64,000 nucleotides of DNA from Nibricoccus aquaticus. Lineage in GTDB: Bacteria; Verrucomicrobiota; Verrucomicrobiia; Opitutales; Opitutaceae. This document shows positions 38,064-47,741 of this stretch, one piece after another. The notes beneath the pieces are model-generated. The model had not been told where the DNA came from, searched no databases, and saw nothing but the letters and a program-made list of their open reading frames with translations. The stretch's first letter is position 1. Every line of letters begins with the position of its first letter. The stretch is taken from contig NZ_CP023344.1 in NCBI RefSeq assembly GCF_002310495.1, positions 3,613,501-3,677,500 of the forward strand. The letters are read 5' to 3'. The translations under genes were made by a program, and so were the position numbers.

Positions 38064-39079
38064 TAGCCGCCGAGGTAGCTCATCTCGGCTTTGGGGACGA
38101 GATCGCCGCGGGCAAGGCGTTCGGCGCGTTCGTCGGAGTAGCGGTCGGTGCGGGCGCCCCAGATGCGGGCGATGCGGTCGTGGAGTTGTTCATCGGTCGC
38201 GCCGGTGCGGAGGGGGGAGAGGAGGTCGTGGCCGAGGGCGGTGAAGAGGCAGGTGTGGAGTTTGCCGTCGGCGGAGAGGCGGGCGCGGTTGCAGTCGCGG
38301 CAGAAGGGCTCGGTGACGGCACTGATGAGGCCGATTTCCCCGGAGCCGTCGAGGTAGCGGTAGCGGGCGGCGACTTCGCCGCGGTAGGCGGGGCCGACAG
38401 GGGCGAGGGGCCAGCGGGCGGAGAGTGTATCCACGATTTCCTGCGCGGGGATGACTTCGCTGCGCTGCCAGGCGTTGTGATTGCCGGCGTCCATGAACTC
38501 GATGAAGCGCAGGGTGAGGCGGCGCTGGCGGGCCCAGTCGGCGAGGGGGACGATGTCGTGGTCGTTGACGCCGCGCTGGACGACCATGTTGAGCTTCACG
38601 GGGAAACCGGCGGCGGTGGCGGCGTCGATGCCCCGGATGACGCGTTCGGGGGAGAAGCCCTGGCCGTTCATGCGGCCGAAGGTTTTCGGGTCGAGGCTGT
38701 CGAGGGAGACGTTGAGGCGGTCTAGTCCGGCGGAGCGGAGGGCGGGCGCGTGTTTTTCGAGGAGCCAGCCGTTGGTGGTGAGGGCGACGTCGGGGACGCG
38801 GAGCTCGGTTTTGATGAAGCGGATGAGTTCGGGGACGTCGGCGCGCAGGAGCGGTTCGCCGCCGGTGAGGCGGATTTTTTCGACGCCGAGGGAGACGAAC
38901 GCGCGGAGGATGCGCGTCAGTTCGGCGAACGACATGAGCTGCGGATCTTTCAGGAAGGCGTGACCGGGGCCGAAGATCTCGGCGGGCATGCAGTAGGTGC
39001 AGCGGAAGTTACAGCGGTCGGTGACCGAGATGCGCAGGTCGCGCAGCGGGCGGCTGAGCTGGTCGCGGATGTCGGTCAT
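38063..39079 (-). CDS. moaA: GTP 3',8-cyclase (molybdenum cofactor biosynthesis protein A)
   Basis: 338 aa radical-SAM enzyme making the first pterin intermediate of molybdenum cofactor. N-terminal cluster site CNFRCTYCMP, conserved RLTGGEPLLR and SLDSLDP, C-terminal cluster CRDCNRARLSADGKLHTCLF, and the essential C-terminal di-glycine (SYLGG). No other moa or moe genes are in the window, so the pathway must be encoded elsewhere. 29 bp separate it from the TlpA-like gene on the same strand. Confidence 0.96.
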   Translation of the reverse strand: MTDIRDQLSRPLRDLRISVTDRCNFRCTYCMPAEIFGPGHAFLKDPQLMSFAELTRILRAFVSLGVEKIRLTGGEPLLRADVPELIRFIKTELRVPDVALTTNGWLLEKHAPALRSAGLDRLNVSLDSLDPKTFGRMNGQGFSPERVIRGIDAATAAGFPVKLNMVVQRGVNDHDIVPLADWARQRRLTLRFIEFMDAGNHNAWQRSEVIPAQEIVDTLSARWPLAPVGPAYRGEVAARYRYLDGSGEIGLISAVTEPFCRDCNRARLSADGKLHTCLFTALGHDLLSPLRTGATDEQLHDRIARIWGARTDRYSDERAERLARGDLVPKAEMSYLGG

Positions 39080-39108
39080 GGCGCGAGCGTGAGCGGAGGT
39101 CCGCGCGC

Positions 39109-39666
39109 TCAGAGGAGGCCGGCGACGGTTTTCTCCAGATCTTCGATGGGAGCGGAGCCGACTTTCATGAAGCGGAGTTTGCCGTCGCGATCGACGATGA
39201 AGGTGGCGGGAATGCCTTCGACGGAGGCGAATTGGGCGAGGAGTTCCTGCGGGGCGATGGCGACGGGGTAGTTGATGCCTTTGGCGGTCGCGAATTTCTT
39301 CACGTCGGCAGCGGGGATTTCGTCGAGGGAGAGGCCGACGAGGGCGATTTTTTCGGTGCCGTGTTTTTTGACGAAGTCGATGTAGCCGGGGATTTCATGC
39401 ACGCAGGGCGGGCACCAGGTGGCCCAGAAGTCGACGACGAGGATTTTGCCTTTGAAGTCGGCGGAGTTGAGCGTCTTGCCGTCGAGATCGGTGAGGGCCC
39501 AGACGGGCGCGGGGTTCGCGGCGGGGAGGGCTTTGTAGGCGGAGGGACGCGACGGGGTCGAGGGCGTGGCGTCGGAGCGGTTGCACGCGGTGACGACGAA
39601 GCCGAGCAGGGCGCCCAGGGCTACGAAGAGGAAGGCGCGGAGGGAGTTTTTGTTCATGCTCGTCAT
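39109..39666 (-). CDS. TlpA-like thioredoxin lipoprotein
   Basis: 185 aa. N-terminus ALGALLGFVVTACNRS is a lipobox (VTAC), so it is probably a lipid-anchored periplasmic protein. The thioredoxin domain (from ~50) contains the redox motif WATWCPPCVHE and cis-Pro region GIPATFIVDRDG. Likely a reductant for periplasmic or cytochrome c-type cysteines. Start ATG 39666 has GAGG about 12 nt upstream; ATG 39657 is an alternative. Confidence 0.92.
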   Translation of the reverse strand: MTSMNKNSLRAFLFVALGALLGFVVTACNRSDATPSTPSRPSAYKALPAANPAPVWALTDLDGKTLNSADFKGKILVVDFWATWCPPCVHEIPGYIDFVKKHGTEKIALVGLSLDEIPAADVKKFATAKGINYPVAIAPQELLAQFASVEGIPATFIVDRDGKLRFMKVGSAPIEDLEKTVAGLL

Positions 39667-39705
39667 ACGTACACGAGCCTCAAGGCACGCGGATTATTCC
39701 CTTGG

Positions 39706-41190
39706 TCAAGCGGCAGCTGCGGTGCGCTGACGTGGGAAGAGGTCGGGGATGGACATAGCGGCGATGCCGAGGAAGCCGGCGGATTTGATGAAGAGGGTGA
39801 TCGCGATGTCGGTCTCGTGGTGGCGGGCGAAGTAGATCGCGCCGAAGAGCATGACGAGGCCCAGGAGCACTTCCACGGTGGTAACGACAGCGAAAAGCAT
39901 GCGGCTGCGGAGTTTTTTCATGACGCCGCCGACGCTGGCCTCTCGACCGCCTTTGGGTGTGCGGACGAATTCGCCGCCCATGGTGAACATGCCTTCGATG
40001 ACGGCGACGCAGCAGGTGACGCTCATCGCGAGGCCGAATGCGAGCAGGAGCGGCGAGGAGACGAGCCAGAGAAGTCCATCGGTCCACTGACGGTCGCGGA
40101 AATACTGGCTGGTGATGTAGAGGATCACGGTGGTGCCGCCGACGAGGAGGACCGAGAGCGGATTGAGCACGAACCAGATGCCGGTCATTTCGACCTGCTC
40201 GGCGAAGTAGAGATAGGGAACGAACAGGATCGCGAAAGTGACGAGCAGCGGATGAACGAAGCCGGTCGTGAGGTGGAAAAAGGCTTCGCGCTTCACGCGT
40301 GAGGGAAGATCGCTGGCGAAGATTTCGCCGAGTTGTTTGCGGGCGACCTGGATGCCGCCCTTGGTCCAGCGGTATTGCTGGGTTTTGAAGGCGGTGAGTT
40401 TTTCGGGGAGTTCGGAGAGGACGGTGTACTCGCTGAGATAGATGAATTTCCAGCCGCGGCGCTGGGCGCGGTAGGAGGCGTCGAGATCCTCGGTGACGGT
40501 ATCGGCGGACCAGCTACCAGCGTCTTCGAGAGAGATGCGGCGCCAGACGCCGGCGGTGCCGTTGAAGTTGAAGAAGAGGCCGGAGCCGAAGCGGGCGGCT
40601 TGTTCGACGACGAAGTGGGCGTCGAGGAAGATGCCCTGGAAGCGGGTGAGCAGGCTGGCGCGGCGGTTGGAGAATTCCCAGCGGGCCTGGACGACGCCGA
40701 CCTTGGGGTCGCTGAAGTAGGGCATCGTTTTTTCCAGGAAGTCGGAGGCGGGGCGGAAGTCGGCGTCGAAGACGGCGCAGAATTCGGCGTCGGTGAGAGT
40801 CATGCCATAAGCGAGCGCGCCGGCCTTGTAGCCGCCGCGATGCGGGCGGCGGATGTGTTTCACGCACCCGGCGAGTGAGGGATTTTTTTCGAGCCAGCGC
40901 GTGATGATGGCGGGAGTGTCGTCGTTGGAGTCGTCGAGAATTTGGATTTCGAGAAGTTCCTTGGGCCAGCGGAGAGCGGTGACGGAGTTGAGCAGGCCCT
41001 CGATCATGAGGGACTCGTTGTAGAGGGGGCATTGGACGCAGACGCGGGGTTGCGGGCCTTTCCACTGGGCGGGGGCGGCGGGCTTGCGCGCGTGGCGGGC
41101 GTACATCCAGAGGACTTTGAGGCGGTGAACGGCGAAGCCGATCATACCTGCGAGGGTGATTGCGTAGAGAGTGAGCACTAATGCCGACAT
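39706..41190 (-). CDS. Cellulose-synthase-like GT2 glycosyltransferase resembling plant CslA/CslC
   Basis: 494 aa inner-membrane processive beta-glycosyltransferase. One N-terminal TM helix, then the GT2 domain with LDDSNDD, the DxD in AVFDADFRPASDF, GRW-like VVQARWEFSNRRASLLTRFQ, the FNGTAGVWRR block, TEDLD (catalytic Asp) and QQYRWTKGG, followed by four or so TM helices. The stretches NGTAGVWR, SELPEKLTAFKTQQYRW and GYKAGALAYGM are strikingly like plant CslA (mannan) and CslC (xyloglucan backbone) synthases. There is no PilZ domain and no BcsB, BcsZ or BcsC neighbour, so the product is probably a mannan- or glucan-type polymer rather than cellulose made by a Bcs complex. Confidence 0.88.
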   Translation of the reverse strand: MSALVLTLYAITLAGMIGFAVHRLKVLWMYARHARKPAAPAQWKGPQPRVCVQCPLYNESLMIEGLLNSVTALRWPKELLEIQILDDSNDDTPAIITRWLEKNPSLAGCVKHIRRPHRGGYKAGALAYGMTLTDAEFCAVFDADFRPASDFLEKTMPYFSDPKVGVVQARWEFSNRRASLLTRFQGIFLDAHFVVEQAARFGSGLFFNFNGTAGVWRRISLEDAGSWSADTVTEDLDASYRAQRRGWKFIYLSEYTVLSELPEKLTAFKTQQYRWTKGGIQVARKQLGEIFASDLPSRVKREAFFHLTTGFVHPLLVTFAILFVPYLYFAEQVEMTGIWFVLNPLSVLLVGGTTVILYITSQYFRDRQWTDGLLWLVSSPLLLAFGLAMSVTCCVAVIEGMFTMGGEFVRTPKGGREASVGGVMKKLRSRMLFAVVTTVEVLLGLVMLFGAIYFARHHETDIAITLFIKSAGFLGIAAMSIPDLFPRQRTAAAA

Positions 41191-41284
41191 GGTTGTAATA
41201 AGGCTTCTATGCCGCGCCGGGCCGTCAAGGCCGCGCAGTCTGAATCATTTGTCCGGGAGGCGGAACCGTTTGGCCGAGTGGCGA

Positions 41285-42184
41285 TCAAGCTCCGGCCGCG
41301 CCGGTCATGTCCATGTTGAGGACTTCGATGAACTTTTTCATCGCGGGCGTGAGCACCCGGCCCTTGCGGTGGAGGATAGCGAGGGGGCGGGAGAATTCTT
41401 TGCCTTTGAAAGGCACGATGCAGAGGGAGCCCTGTTTCGATTCCTGAAGGACGGTGGCCTGCGGGACGATGGCGATGCCGTGGTCGATCTCGACGGCGCG
41501 TTTCACGGTCTCGATGTTGTCGAACTCCATGACGGGCTCGATCTCGAGTTTGTTGTCGCGAAAGATCTGGTCGACGGCTTTGCGGGTGGGGATGTCGGGG
41601 TCGAAGCCGATGAATTTCTGACCGGCGAGGGTCTTCATATCGACCTCGCCCGCTTTCGCGAGTTCGTGAGACGGATGCGTGATGAGGACGAGGCGGTCGT
41701 CGCGGAAAGGGAGTTGTTCGATCTGCCGGACTTTGACGGGGAAGGCGACGAGGCCGAAGTCCACGGAGTTATGGAGGATGTCTTCGTAAACGAGATTTGA
41801 GCGGCGGTACTCGACGCGGACGTTGACCGAGGGGAAATCGTGGAGGAAGCGCTTGATGTAGGGCGGCAGCTCGTGGAGGCCGATGGAGTAAATGGTCGAG
41901 ATGCGGATGGTGCCGCTGATGACCTTCTTCATCTCCTGGAGCTCGCTGAGGAGCTTCTCGTACTGGTGAAGCACTTCCTTCGAGGCTTCGTACACGCGCT
42001 GGCCTTCGCGGGTGAGCTGGAATTGTTTCTGGCTGCGATCGATCAGCAGCGTCTTGAAGTGGCGCTCCATCGCCCGTGCTTGCTGGCTCACGGCGGATTG
42101 CGTGATGCCGTTTATTTTGGCGGATTTTGAAAAGCTCTTCGTCTCGACGAGGTCGGCGAAGATTTTGAAATTCTCAATTTGCAT
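41285..42184 (-). CDS. LysR-family transcriptional regulator
   Basis: 299 aa. N-terminal helix-turn-helix (KIFADLVETKSFSKSAKINGITQSAVSQQARAMERHF) and a C-terminal periplasmic-binding-like effector domain (GTIRISTIYSIGLHELPPYIKRF onward). The overall pattern is close to CysL/CbbR-type regulators. Divergent from yggS with a 68-bp gap, but the target genes are unknown; the upstream neighbour on the same strand is the GT2 synthase. Confidence 0.9.
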   Translation of the reverse strand: MQIENFKIFADLVETKSFSKSAKINGITQSAVSQQARAMERHFKTLLIDRSQKQFQLTREGQRVYEASKEVLHQYEKLLSELQEMKKVISGTIRISTIYSIGLHELPPYIKRFLHDFPSVNVRVEYRRSNLVYEDILHNSVDFGLVAFPVKVRQIEQLPFRDDRLVLITHPSHELAKAGEVDMKTLAGQKFIGFDPDIPTRKAVDQIFRDNKLEIEPVMEFDNIETVKRAVEIDHGIAIVPQATVLQESKQGSLCIVPFKGKEFSRPLAILHRKGRVLTPAMKKFIEVLNMDMTGAAGA

Positions 42185-42252
42185 GGTGCGATCAGACTGG
42201 GCTCAGCATAAATTTCTCTAATCACCCTGCAATCTCTTAAACGGCCTGCTGC

Positions 42253-42966
42253 ATGATCACCTACGAAGACTTTCTAATCCGCGTCGCCGAAGTGCGCGCG
42301 AAAATCGCCGAAGCGTGTCGCGTGGCGGGGCGCGATCCAGCAGAGGTGGCCTTGCTGGCGGTGACAAAAACGCATCCGGCGGTGGCGGCTGAGTATGCGG
42401 CGCGCTGCGGGCTGGCGGCGGTCGGCGAGAACCGTGTGCAGGAGGCCGTGGAGAAGCGGCCGCTGGTGTCGGCAAGTGCGCCGGGGCTGCGGTGGGAGCT
42501 GATCGGGCACTTGCAGTCGAACAAGGCGAAGCTGGCGGTGCAGACGTTTGACCGGGTGCAGAGCGTGGACAGCGAGAAGCTGCTCAATCATCTCGACCGG
42601 GCGGCGGGGGAAAGCGGGAAGACGCTGGGGGTGCTGCTTCAGATCAACGCGGGGAACGATCCGGCGAAGTTTGGGGCGGAGCCGGGGGATGCGTCGAAGT
42701 TGTTGGAAGTGGCGCTGGCGAAGACGCATTTGCGTATCGAGGGATTGATGACGATCGCGCCGCTCGGGGCGAATCCGGCGGAGGGTGCGGAACTGGCTGT
42801 TCGGACGTTTGGAAATTTGCGGACGATCCGGGATGAGCTGGCGGGGCGTTTCGGAGTGCCGTTGCGCGAGCTGTCCATGGGGATGAGCGGTGATCTGGCG
42901 GCGGCAGTGGCGGCCGGGAGCACGGTGGTGCGGGTGGGAACGGCGCTGTTTGGGGGAAGGAGCTGA
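42253..42966 (+). CDS. yggS: Pyridoxal phosphate homeostasis protein (YggS/PLPBP)
   Basis: 237 aa PLP-binding barrel protein, not an alanine racemase. PLP Lys is K39 in LLAVTKTHP. Other family blocks: GLAAVGENRVQEAVEK, WELIGHLQSNKAK, LLQINAGNDPAKFGAEP, GLMTIAP and LSMGMSGDLAAAVAAGSTVVRVGTALFG. Known to buffer free PLP and influence amino-acid metabolism. Monocistronic here. Confidence 0.95.
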   Translation: MITYEDFLIRVAEVRAKIAEACRVAGRDPAEVALLAVTKTHPAVAAEYAARCGLAAVGENRVQEAVEKRPLVSASAPGLRWELIGHLQSNKAKLAVQTFDRVQSVDSEKLLNHLDRAAGESGKTLGVLLQINAGNDPAKFGAEPGDASKLLEVALAKTHLRIEGLMTIAPLGANPAEGAELAVRTFGNLRTIRDELAGRFGVPLRELSMGMSGDLAAAVAAGSTVVRVGTALFGGRS

Positions 42967-42993
42967 GTTGAGAGTTTAGAGACGGAGTGAGCG

Positions 42994-45039
42994 TCAGCGG
43001 GCGGCGGTTTTAACCGTGGCGGCGGGCAAGGCGGGCTGCTCGGCTTTTTTGTCGAAGTATTTTTGGAGCATCGCGCCGGCGATCGGGGCGGCCAGGTCAC
43101 CGCCGCCGATTTCATCACCGGGGCCGCCTTCGAGGATGACGGCTACGGCGATCTCGGGGTTGTCGTAGGGGGCAAAGCCGATGAACCAGGCGTAGTTGAT
43201 ACGCGCTCTGACGCCGTTTTCGTAATAGTCTTTCTGGGCGGTGCCGGTTTTTCCGGCGATCTTGGCATATTGTAAGTTGAAGAGTTTCGGGTTGCTGAGT
43301 TTGCGTCCGCTTCCTGTTTCCACGCAGCGGCGCATGCCTTCGATAAGTCCGTTGTATTGTCTTGGCGTGAGGCCGATCGGCTCGGTTTTTTGACGCGGGC
43401 GTTTGGGATCGTGAAGCAGTGTGGGGTGAGTGACGGTTTCGCCGCGGGCGACGGAAGCCACGAAGCAGGCCATCTGAAGGGGCGTGAGAATGAGCGCGCT
43501 TTGGCCGATGGCGTAGTTGGCGGTTTCGCCTTCGGGCCAGCGTTCGCCGCGAACGCGTTGCAGCCAGGCGGGGTCGGGAACGACCATGCGTCGGGTTTCG
43601 CCAGGGAGTTCGATGCCGGTGTTCTGATCCAGATGAAAGCGGCGTGCTTCGGCTGCGATCGCGTCAGGGCCCATTTTTCGACCGCAGTCGTAGAAGAAAA
43701 TGTTGCAGCTTTTCTCCAGCGAGGTCGCGAGGGTCATCTCGCCGGGCGTGCTTCGATGATTGTGGCAGACGAAGGTGCGGTTGCCGATCTGGTAGGTGCC
43801 GTTGCATTCGACGTGGGTTGTTGCTGGGTCGATGACGCCGGCGCGAAGCCCGGCGATGGACGTGAGAACTTTGAACGTAGAGCCGGGCTGATAGAGGCCG
43901 TTGAGCGCGCGGTTGAGCCAGGCGCCTGTGTCGCTCATCGCCTCGAAGTCGTCGCTGGAGAGGCGTGGCATGAAGTTGTTGAGGTCATAGGTGGGGGCGC
44001 TGACGACGGCGAGGACTTCGCCGGTGCGGACATCGATGGCGACGGCGGCGCCGGCCTGGGGTTTGGCCTTCATGATTTTTTGGCCGTTGGCGTCGGTTTC
44101 GCCGGTTTCCTCGGGTTCGCCGTCGAGTGTTTTGATGGCTTCTTCGGCGGCGATTTGGAGGTCGATGTCGAGGCTGGTTTTGATGCTCTGGCCTTGGACG
44201 GGGAGGCGGCGGTCGAGGGGGGCGTCCACACGGTATCCGGTGGGGTCGACGCGGTAGGTGGCGACGCCGGGTTTGCCTTGGAGGATGTTATTAAAGCGAC
44301 CCTCGATGCCGTCTTTGCCGATGGTGCCGCGCATTTTCACGGTCCATACGCCGTCTTCGGGGAGGTCGGCGTTGAGTTCGTCATAAGGGCGGACGTAGCC
44401 GAGGGCGTGGGCGGCGACGTTTTTGTAGGGATACTCTCGGGTGCTGGCGGCCAGGATCTGGACGGGGTCGGTGACGGGGAGTTGTTCGGAGAGGCGGGCG
44501 TATTCCTCCGGGGTAAGCTCGTCGGCAATGATGTAGGGGAGGAGGAGCTGGGTTTCGAAGTGGCGCTTGAGATTGTCGGCGTCGATTTTGATGGAGCGGC
44601 CGGTGATGCGGTTGATGTCGTCGGCGTGTTTTTGGAGGACGCTGTAGCGGGCGATAGAGCGAAGCTGAGAATAGGAGGGGAGGTCCTTGTCGTCGTTCGC
44701 GAGGTAGTTTTTTCGAATGGTGCGGACGGCGTTGTTGAACTCGGTGCGGAGCTCGTCGAGGTTGACGGCGGCGTAGAAGCGGGCGCGGTTTTTGACGAGG
44801 AGGCGGCCTTCGCGGTCGTAAATGTTTCCGCGGGGGCCGGGGGTGAGGATGCGGCGCTGGTTTTGTTGTTTTTCGCGCGAGTGGTATTCGTCGGTTTTGA
44901 TGAGCTGCTGGTAGGCGAGGCCGCCGATGAGGATGAGGAGGAGGGCGGCGATGGCGGGGTAGAAAAACAGGATGCGCAGGTCGTAGCCCTTGTGGGACTC
45001 CATGAGGCTGCTGGAACGGTCTGAAGTGCGGTCGGCCAT
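42994..45039 (-). CDS. mrdA: Penicillin-binding protein 2
   Basis: 681 aa inner-membrane transpeptidase of rod elongation. TM helix at residues ~22-42, PBP dimerisation domain, then the transpeptidase domain: SxxK at S387-K390 (QPGSTFKVL), SxN at 444-446 (SCN), KTG at 597-599 (GKTGTAQ). Last gene of mreB-mreC-mreD-mrdA. rodA, often the next gene, is absent; yggS follows on the other strand. Confidence 0.95.
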   Translation of the reverse strand: MADRTSDRSSSLMESHKGYDLRILFFYPAIAALLLILIGGLAYQQLIKTDEYHSREKQQNQRRILTPGPRGNIYDREGRLLVKNRARFYAAVNLDELRTEFNNAVRTIRKNYLANDDKDLPSYSQLRSIARYSVLQKHADDINRITGRSIKIDADNLKRHFETQLLLPYIIADELTPEEYARLSEQLPVTDPVQILAASTREYPYKNVAAHALGYVRPYDELNADLPEDGVWTVKMRGTIGKDGIEGRFNNILQGKPGVATYRVDPTGYRVDAPLDRRLPVQGQSIKTSLDIDLQIAAEEAIKTLDGEPEETGETDANGQKIMKAKPQAGAAVAIDVRTGEVLAVVSAPTYDLNNFMPRLSSDDFEAMSDTGAWLNRALNGLYQPGSTFKVLTSIAGLRAGVIDPATTHVECNGTYQIGNRTFVCHNHRSTPGEMTLATSLEKSCNIFFYDCGRKMGPDAIAAEARRFHLDQNTGIELPGETRRMVVPDPAWLQRVRGERWPEGETANYAIGQSALILTPLQMACFVASVARGETVTHPTLLHDPKRPRQKTEPIGLTPRQYNGLIEGMRRCVETGSGRKLSNPKLFNLQYAKIAGKTGTAQKDYYENGVRARINYAWFIGFAPYDNPEIAVAVILEGGPGDEIGGGDLAAPIAGAMLQKYFDKKAEQPALPAATVKTAAR

Positions 45040-45054
45040 CGGATGTGCGTGCCG

Positions 45055-45585
45055 TTACAGCAATCCGCGGCGTTCGTGGCGCAAGCTGAAGCCGGCGATT
45101 TCGAGGGCATGTTCCTGAAGTGAGAAGAACCAGCCGGCGGCGAGGGCGACGAAGAGTTCGGAGATGAACAGATCGAGGAAGATCGCGGGGAGCGCGCCGA
45201 GGGGCGCGGGGTGGCGGACGATCAGGCCGAGGGTAAGGACGAGGAAGATGGCGGCGTTAGCGATGAGGGCGACGAGAATGCCGAAGTAGGTTTCTTCGCG
45301 GGGAAAACGGGCGCGTAAATTGAAGATGAACGTGTGGGCGGCGAGGAAGAGGACGGCGTGGAGGCCGAAGCGGACGGGGGCGGTGGCGTCGAACCAGAGG
45401 CCGAGGAGAACGACGATTTTCCAGCCGTCGCGGTAGTTGAGGCGGAGGGCAGGGAAGACGACGAGGAGGCCGCCGATGAAGAGGCTGACGTGCCAGCTGG
45501 AGAGGTAGTGATTGAGCTGGGCGAAGACAGTCCAGAGCACGATGCCGCAGACTGAGGCGACGAGGATGAGCCGCCGCGAGGTCAT
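45055..45585 (-). CDS. mreD: Rod-shape-determining protein MreD
   Basis: 176 aa with five to six membrane segments (LILVASVCGIVLWTVFA, WHVSLFIGGLLVVFPAL, IVVLLGLWFDA, GILVALIANAAIFLVLTLGLIV, LFVALAAGWFF), the normal pattern for MreD, which is poorly conserved in sequence. It overlaps mreC by 4 bp and precedes mrdA by 15 bp. Confidence 0.85.
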   Translation of the reverse strand: MTSRRLILVASVCGIVLWTVFAQLNHYLSSWHVSLFIGGLLVVFPALRLNYRDGWKIVVLLGLWFDATAPVRFGLHAVLFLAAHTFIFNLRARFPREETYFGILVALIANAAIFLVLTLGLIVRHPAPLGALPAIFLDLFISELFVALAAGWFFSLQEHALEIAGFSLRHERRGLL

Positions 45586-46412
45586 GGCTTTTTCAGCGGG
45601 ACGAGGACGGTGACTTCGGTGACATCGGCCAAGCGCGGGTCGAGTTCGACGGAGCCGGATTTGAAGAGGCCATCGGGGCTGGGTTCGAGTTTGTTGATTT
45701 TGCCGATGACGAGGCCGGAAGGAAATGTGCCGCCAAGGCCGGAGGTGACGACGCGGCGTGGGGTGGCGGAGTTGGCAAAAATATCGAGCGGGACGAAATC
45801 AATGAGTCCACCGAAAGGGCCGAAGGCTTCTTTGCTTGCGCCTTGGTAGCTGATGGGCCGGGTATCGCCCTCGAGGGTGGCGGCGAGGCGGAGGCCGGGG
45901 GTGCTGATCAGATCGACCTCGGATGTGTAGAGGCCGACTTTGGCGACGCGGCCGACGACTCCGCCGACGAAGATGACGGGGGCGTTTTCGGTGATGCCGT
46001 GCGCGGAGCCTTTGCGGATGGTGAGGCGTTGCCACCATGTGCCGAAGCTGCGGCGGACGACGCGGGCGGTCTCGGGTTTGTAGTCCTGGAAGACGGGGAG
46101 ATTGAGCAGGTCTTCGAGGCGGTGGATCTCGCCTTCGAGCGCGGCGTTTTTCTGGATAGCGAGTTCGTAGGAGGCGTTGAGGCGGGAGAGTTGTTTCCCG
46201 GATTCGATGAGGTCGTCTTTGGAGCGCGTGCGCAACGCCCAGTAGGATTGGAGATCCCGGACAGCGGAGGCGGAGACGTCGATGGGTGCCTGGAACTCGA
46301 AGAAGGAAGCGCGGCCGAAACGTTTGACGATAGCGGGGACGACCAGCCAGGCGGCGATGATGAGGCCGAGGACGAAGAAGGGTCTGGCTTGGTCGATGCG
46401 TTTAGCGGGCAC
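45582..46412 (-). CDS. mreC: Rod-shape-determining protein MreC
   Basis: 276 aa. One N-terminal TM helix (FFVLGLIIAAWLVVPAIV), a coiled coil (residues ~50-95, SRLNASYELAIQKNAALEGEIHRLEDLL) and the periplasmic beta domain with the conserved GVVGRVAKVG and VVTSGLGGTFPSGLVIGKI motifs. Scaffold linking MreB to the synthases PBP2 and RodA. Confidence 0.93.
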   Translation of the reverse strand: MPAKRIDQARPFFVLGLIIAAWLVVPAIVKRFGRASFFEFQAPIDVSASAVRDLQSYWALRTRSKDDLIESGKQLSRLNASYELAIQKNAALEGEIHRLEDLLNLPVFQDYKPETARVVRRSFGTWWQRLTIRKGSAHGITENAPVIFVGGVVGRVAKVGLYTSEVDLISTPGLRLAATLEGDTRPISYQGASKEAFGPFGGLIDFVPLDIFANSATPRRVVTSGLGGTFPSGLVIGKINKLEPSPDGLFKSGSVELDPRLADVTEVTVLVPLKKP

Positions 46413-46524
46413 GAGGGGCGGAGCGGGTTTTCAGCCCGGGAGAGACGCGGGAAAGGCGAAGTGGTTCGGAGCCGATAGCGAGATCGTGAAAATCGATCCG
46501 ATGCGCGACGTGTCGCGATTTAAC

Positions 46525-47541
<1,017 letters not shown>

Positions 47542-47741
47542 GGTGCTGGTGATGCGGGGAAAAAGCGGCGGTTCCGCCGACGGGAGACAATGAGTGCGTT
47601 TCTGCTCTGTCAAAGGGGAAAGCGGGCATTTCTCCTCTGAAAACGTGCGCGGAGCGCGGGGCGAGCAGGCGGCCTGCCGTGAGGAGATGTGACGCACGGC
47701 TTGACGGATACGCTTGCGGGGCGTGCTGTCTGGAAACGTTC

